Shown here: piece by piece, positions 61,860-64,000 of the stretch | Numbering within the stretch: the first letter of the stretch is position 1 | How the letters are laid out: every line of letters starts with the position of its first letter | Source of the DNA: Nematopogon swammerdamellus | Lineage: Eukaryota > Arthropoda > Insecta > Lepidoptera > Adelidae | NCBI GenBank assembly: GCA_946902875.1 | Contig: OX336336.1 | Coordinates: 3,442,545 to 3,506,544, forward strand | Direction of reading: 5' to 3' | Length of the DNA: 64,000 bases | Position numbers and translations under genes: made by a program | Notes under the pieces: generated by a model | The model's database searches: none | Seen by the model: the letters and a program-made list of their open reading frames with translations, nothing else | What the model was told of the DNA's origin: nothing

Positions 61860-62204
61860 TATGGAAACTGACACGATTGGCTACATCACCGTGATGTCAG
61901 CCCATAACACCGGTTGAACTATGTGCCATGTCAGTGCTTCCCTTCATTTCATGTCGGCTACACTGAACTGGACGGAAAACACGAACTATTTACATAGCCG
62001 TTTCGACACACGTTTCATTCAGTGCGGTGGTACCAAACCTAGTAAGGTAAGAAGGGAAGGGACCTACAGTTTTACGTGGAATCCGAACCACGGTCAGCCT
62101 CCAACGGTCGAGCGGTCACCCATCCAAGTACTGACCGGCCCAGCGTTGCTTAACCATCAATAGCGACAGTCGACTGTCTGCACCACTGAGCTATCGAGGC
62201 TGAC
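61860..62204 (-). mobile_element. SINE-A copy, nearly full length
   Basis: Head with the extra TCGCTATTGATGG also seen in 53967-54360, so both may belong to one subfamily. About 20 bases (CTACAACATC region) are lost in the tail and about 20 in the body. Confidence 0.88.
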
Positions 62205-63124
62205 CTAAGATGTCTTTCACAATTCTTCCTATATTTCTGAACAGGACAAAACGAAAATTATGACGAACTGTAATTTCAATATTGTGAACATAGTGTGTTC
62301 TAAATGTGAAAATGTGTTCTAATGTGTGAAATAAATGAATCTATAAAAACGTTTGCGGAGTGTGCGCAACTTTTAAGCATAGTTTACCCAAACCCATTGC
62401 TGCGTATGGAGCTGCCGCCGCGCCGGCAAGAGCTAGCTGTAATAATAACACATTCATTAGATACATTTTTGAGGGTGTGAAATCTGAATCGTGCCCTATG
62501 GTCCAGTAACAACGAATACGGCACTGCCAACAGGTTGCTTTTAGGAGTTTTACTTTCAGGGCCCGTCTGCAAATATGAGTCTTGCCTTAGCCCAGCGGGT
62601 CAATTCACTACTAGCCATTTTCTCCATCGAATACGCAATTTGAAGCGAAATTATTACATTGTTATTCTATAGCGATTATATTTAAATCGAGAAAAAGAAT
62701 CATTTCTGCAAACCAATAATTAGCCCACAGAACATAAATGTGAGTAGAAGTTAGTGCGATGACTCGTTGTTCGTGCCACAAGTAAGAACGTCGCTTTTTA
62801 TCACTGTCTCGGAAAGCTACTAGCTAAAATATCATAAAAGTCTTATTGTGCTATATTAGAGTGCAAATTACAGCCGCACAAAAAAAAACTAGATTAAAGC
62901 AGTGGATTAAAGGTGGTAAATTATTCTTTATTCATCATCATCCATAGACAGTACACTGTACTCGGATTCATCATATTTTAACATTTAAAACATTTAGCAT
63001 TTTGCCAGTTCTATTATCACAGCGAAGAAGAACTGGCAAGAAACCTCGCTGGATTGTTTTTTACGTCCACTTTGTCAACATTTACAAAAGTGTTTGCCAC
63101 TGCCTAAATTTTTTTTATTATTTT
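62205..63124. other. Intergenic, no gene seen
   Basis: Unassigned sequence. Minus-strand frame at 62384 (62 codons) has no recognised domain. Confidence 0.4.
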
Positions 63125-63250
63125 TTATGGAAACTGACACGGTTGGCTACAACACCTACAACATCCGTGATGTCAGCCCATAGCATCGGGTGAACTAGGT
63201 GCACTGGCAGTGCTTCCCTTCGGTCGTGCCGGCTACACTGAACTACATAG
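63125..63250 (-). mobile_element. SINE-A tail fragment
   Basis: TTTTATGGAAACTGACACGG to GCCGGCTACACTGAACTACA. Confidence 0.8.
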
Positions 63251-63439
63251 CCTACATAGTACGAGTCATCACTATTTCTAAAAATGTATAACAAATACAA
63301 CATTTCTTTTCCTTAAAGCGTAAACCATTCATATAACACGTTGGAGCCAATTGGAGCAGGCCAGTCTCCACAAACAGCCAGCTCCCGTTCACGAGCATCA
63401 CGATTACTTGTGAATTAACTAATTATTAATTATTATTAA

Positions 63440-63840
63440 TTAGTGTAAAAAAATTATGCATACGTGAAAACCATTTTAACTACTCACACTGCAAGATAAA
63501 GACGACTCGTATCTCGCGTAATGGAAAATAAAAAAAAATTATAACTACCAAATAATAATTTTTTTCACAAAATAAAAAAAACATCCCCAGTCAGAGTCAG
63601 TCAGTACAGTCCAGAGTCAATAAACCCCCTAAAACGGCTATTTTATTTAAGCGGTATTTAGTGATTTTCTCAAAAACTCTCAAACTGTTTCTGATTTTTT
63701 TTTCACCATCTTGTAGCCCTCGTCAATACGCGTCATTTTAAATCCTAAGTATGCATGTAGCCATAAAACTCACGACACCAGGGCGAATTCGCGATGAAGC
63801 GATCAGAAATACATTTTCAATGTCAAAATAGCGCCTTTTT
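63440..63840. repeat. Repeat related to 7088-7265 and 43960-44240
   Basis: First GAAAACCATTTTAACTACTC and CTGCAAGATAAAGACGACTC, then TGTAGCCCTCGTCAATACGC and ACTCACGACACCAGGGCG. Here the two blocks seen apart elsewhere stand in order, so they belong to one larger element. Confidence 0.6.
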
Positions 63841-64000
63841 ATTAATTGCGATTTACGATCAAATTATTGGTTTCGATCTAAGACGATACGATATTTCTCG
63901 ATGTTTTCGCTACTGAATTCGTCCGTCTCGTATACGAGGTCGTGTGCGAGGTAAATGAATATTTATAAGACCTATATCGGCGCAGTACGTATGAGTTTCA

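Overview
The window looks like repeat-dense, gene-poor DNA from a moth or butterfly (Lepidoptera). This is inferred from repeat and transposon types seen by eye; no database was searched. I found no complete single-copy host gene, no rRNA or tRNA gene, no CRISPR array and no bacterial-type operon. Nearly everything recognisable is a transposable element, its debris, a tandem array or a hairpin. The amount of nesting would fit heterochromatin or a W chromosome, but one window cannot decide that.

Layout. 0-10 kb: LINE debris, a hAT-type MITE with target-site duplication, the first hairpin MITE and several SINEs, including one SINE split by another. 10.3-15.3 kb: a very young BEL/Pao LTR element (two 545-bp LTRs with no difference seen, 5-bp target-site duplication) whose single 1151-codon frame keeps Gag and protease but lacks reverse transcriptase and the integrase core. 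15.5-19.9 kb: a non-autonomous Helitron, a near-perfect 263-bp-arm inverted repeat, the 3' end of a PIF1-type helicase and 14 copies of a 130-bp minisatellite. 20.7-25.6 kb: a 4.9-kb DNA transposon of unclear superfamily with 16-bp terminal inverted repeats and a perfect 10-bp target duplication. 25.6-37 kb: LINE pieces, one THAP-type first exon, 100-bp and 79-bp tandem repeats, a MITE carrying a nested hairpin MITE, and Helitron ends. 37-46 kb: SINEs (one hit by a hAT MITE), a second THAP-type first exon, long hairpins, and a 332-bp duplication in which one copy carries a PIF/Harbinger-like MITE and another shows the empty site. 46-64 kb: more LINE and SINE copies, a 47-bp minisatellite that appears to have grown from the end of a reading frame and is interrupted by two SINEs, and an internally deleted mariner.

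The commonest element is a SINE (SINE-A here, roughly 27 full or partial copies). Its head combines a tRNA-like box A and T-arm/box B with a stretch of 5S rRNA between them. A second SINE (SINE-B, five copies) has a tRNA-Ser/Leu-like head and a different 3' end but shares the middle of SINE-A, so the two form a modular group. The coding relics do not work together as a pathway. They are parts of separate selfish elements: reverse-transcriptase ends of at least three LINE families that could have supplied the copying machinery for the SINEs, and remnants of mariner, Helitron-type, THAP-type and BEL/Pao elements.
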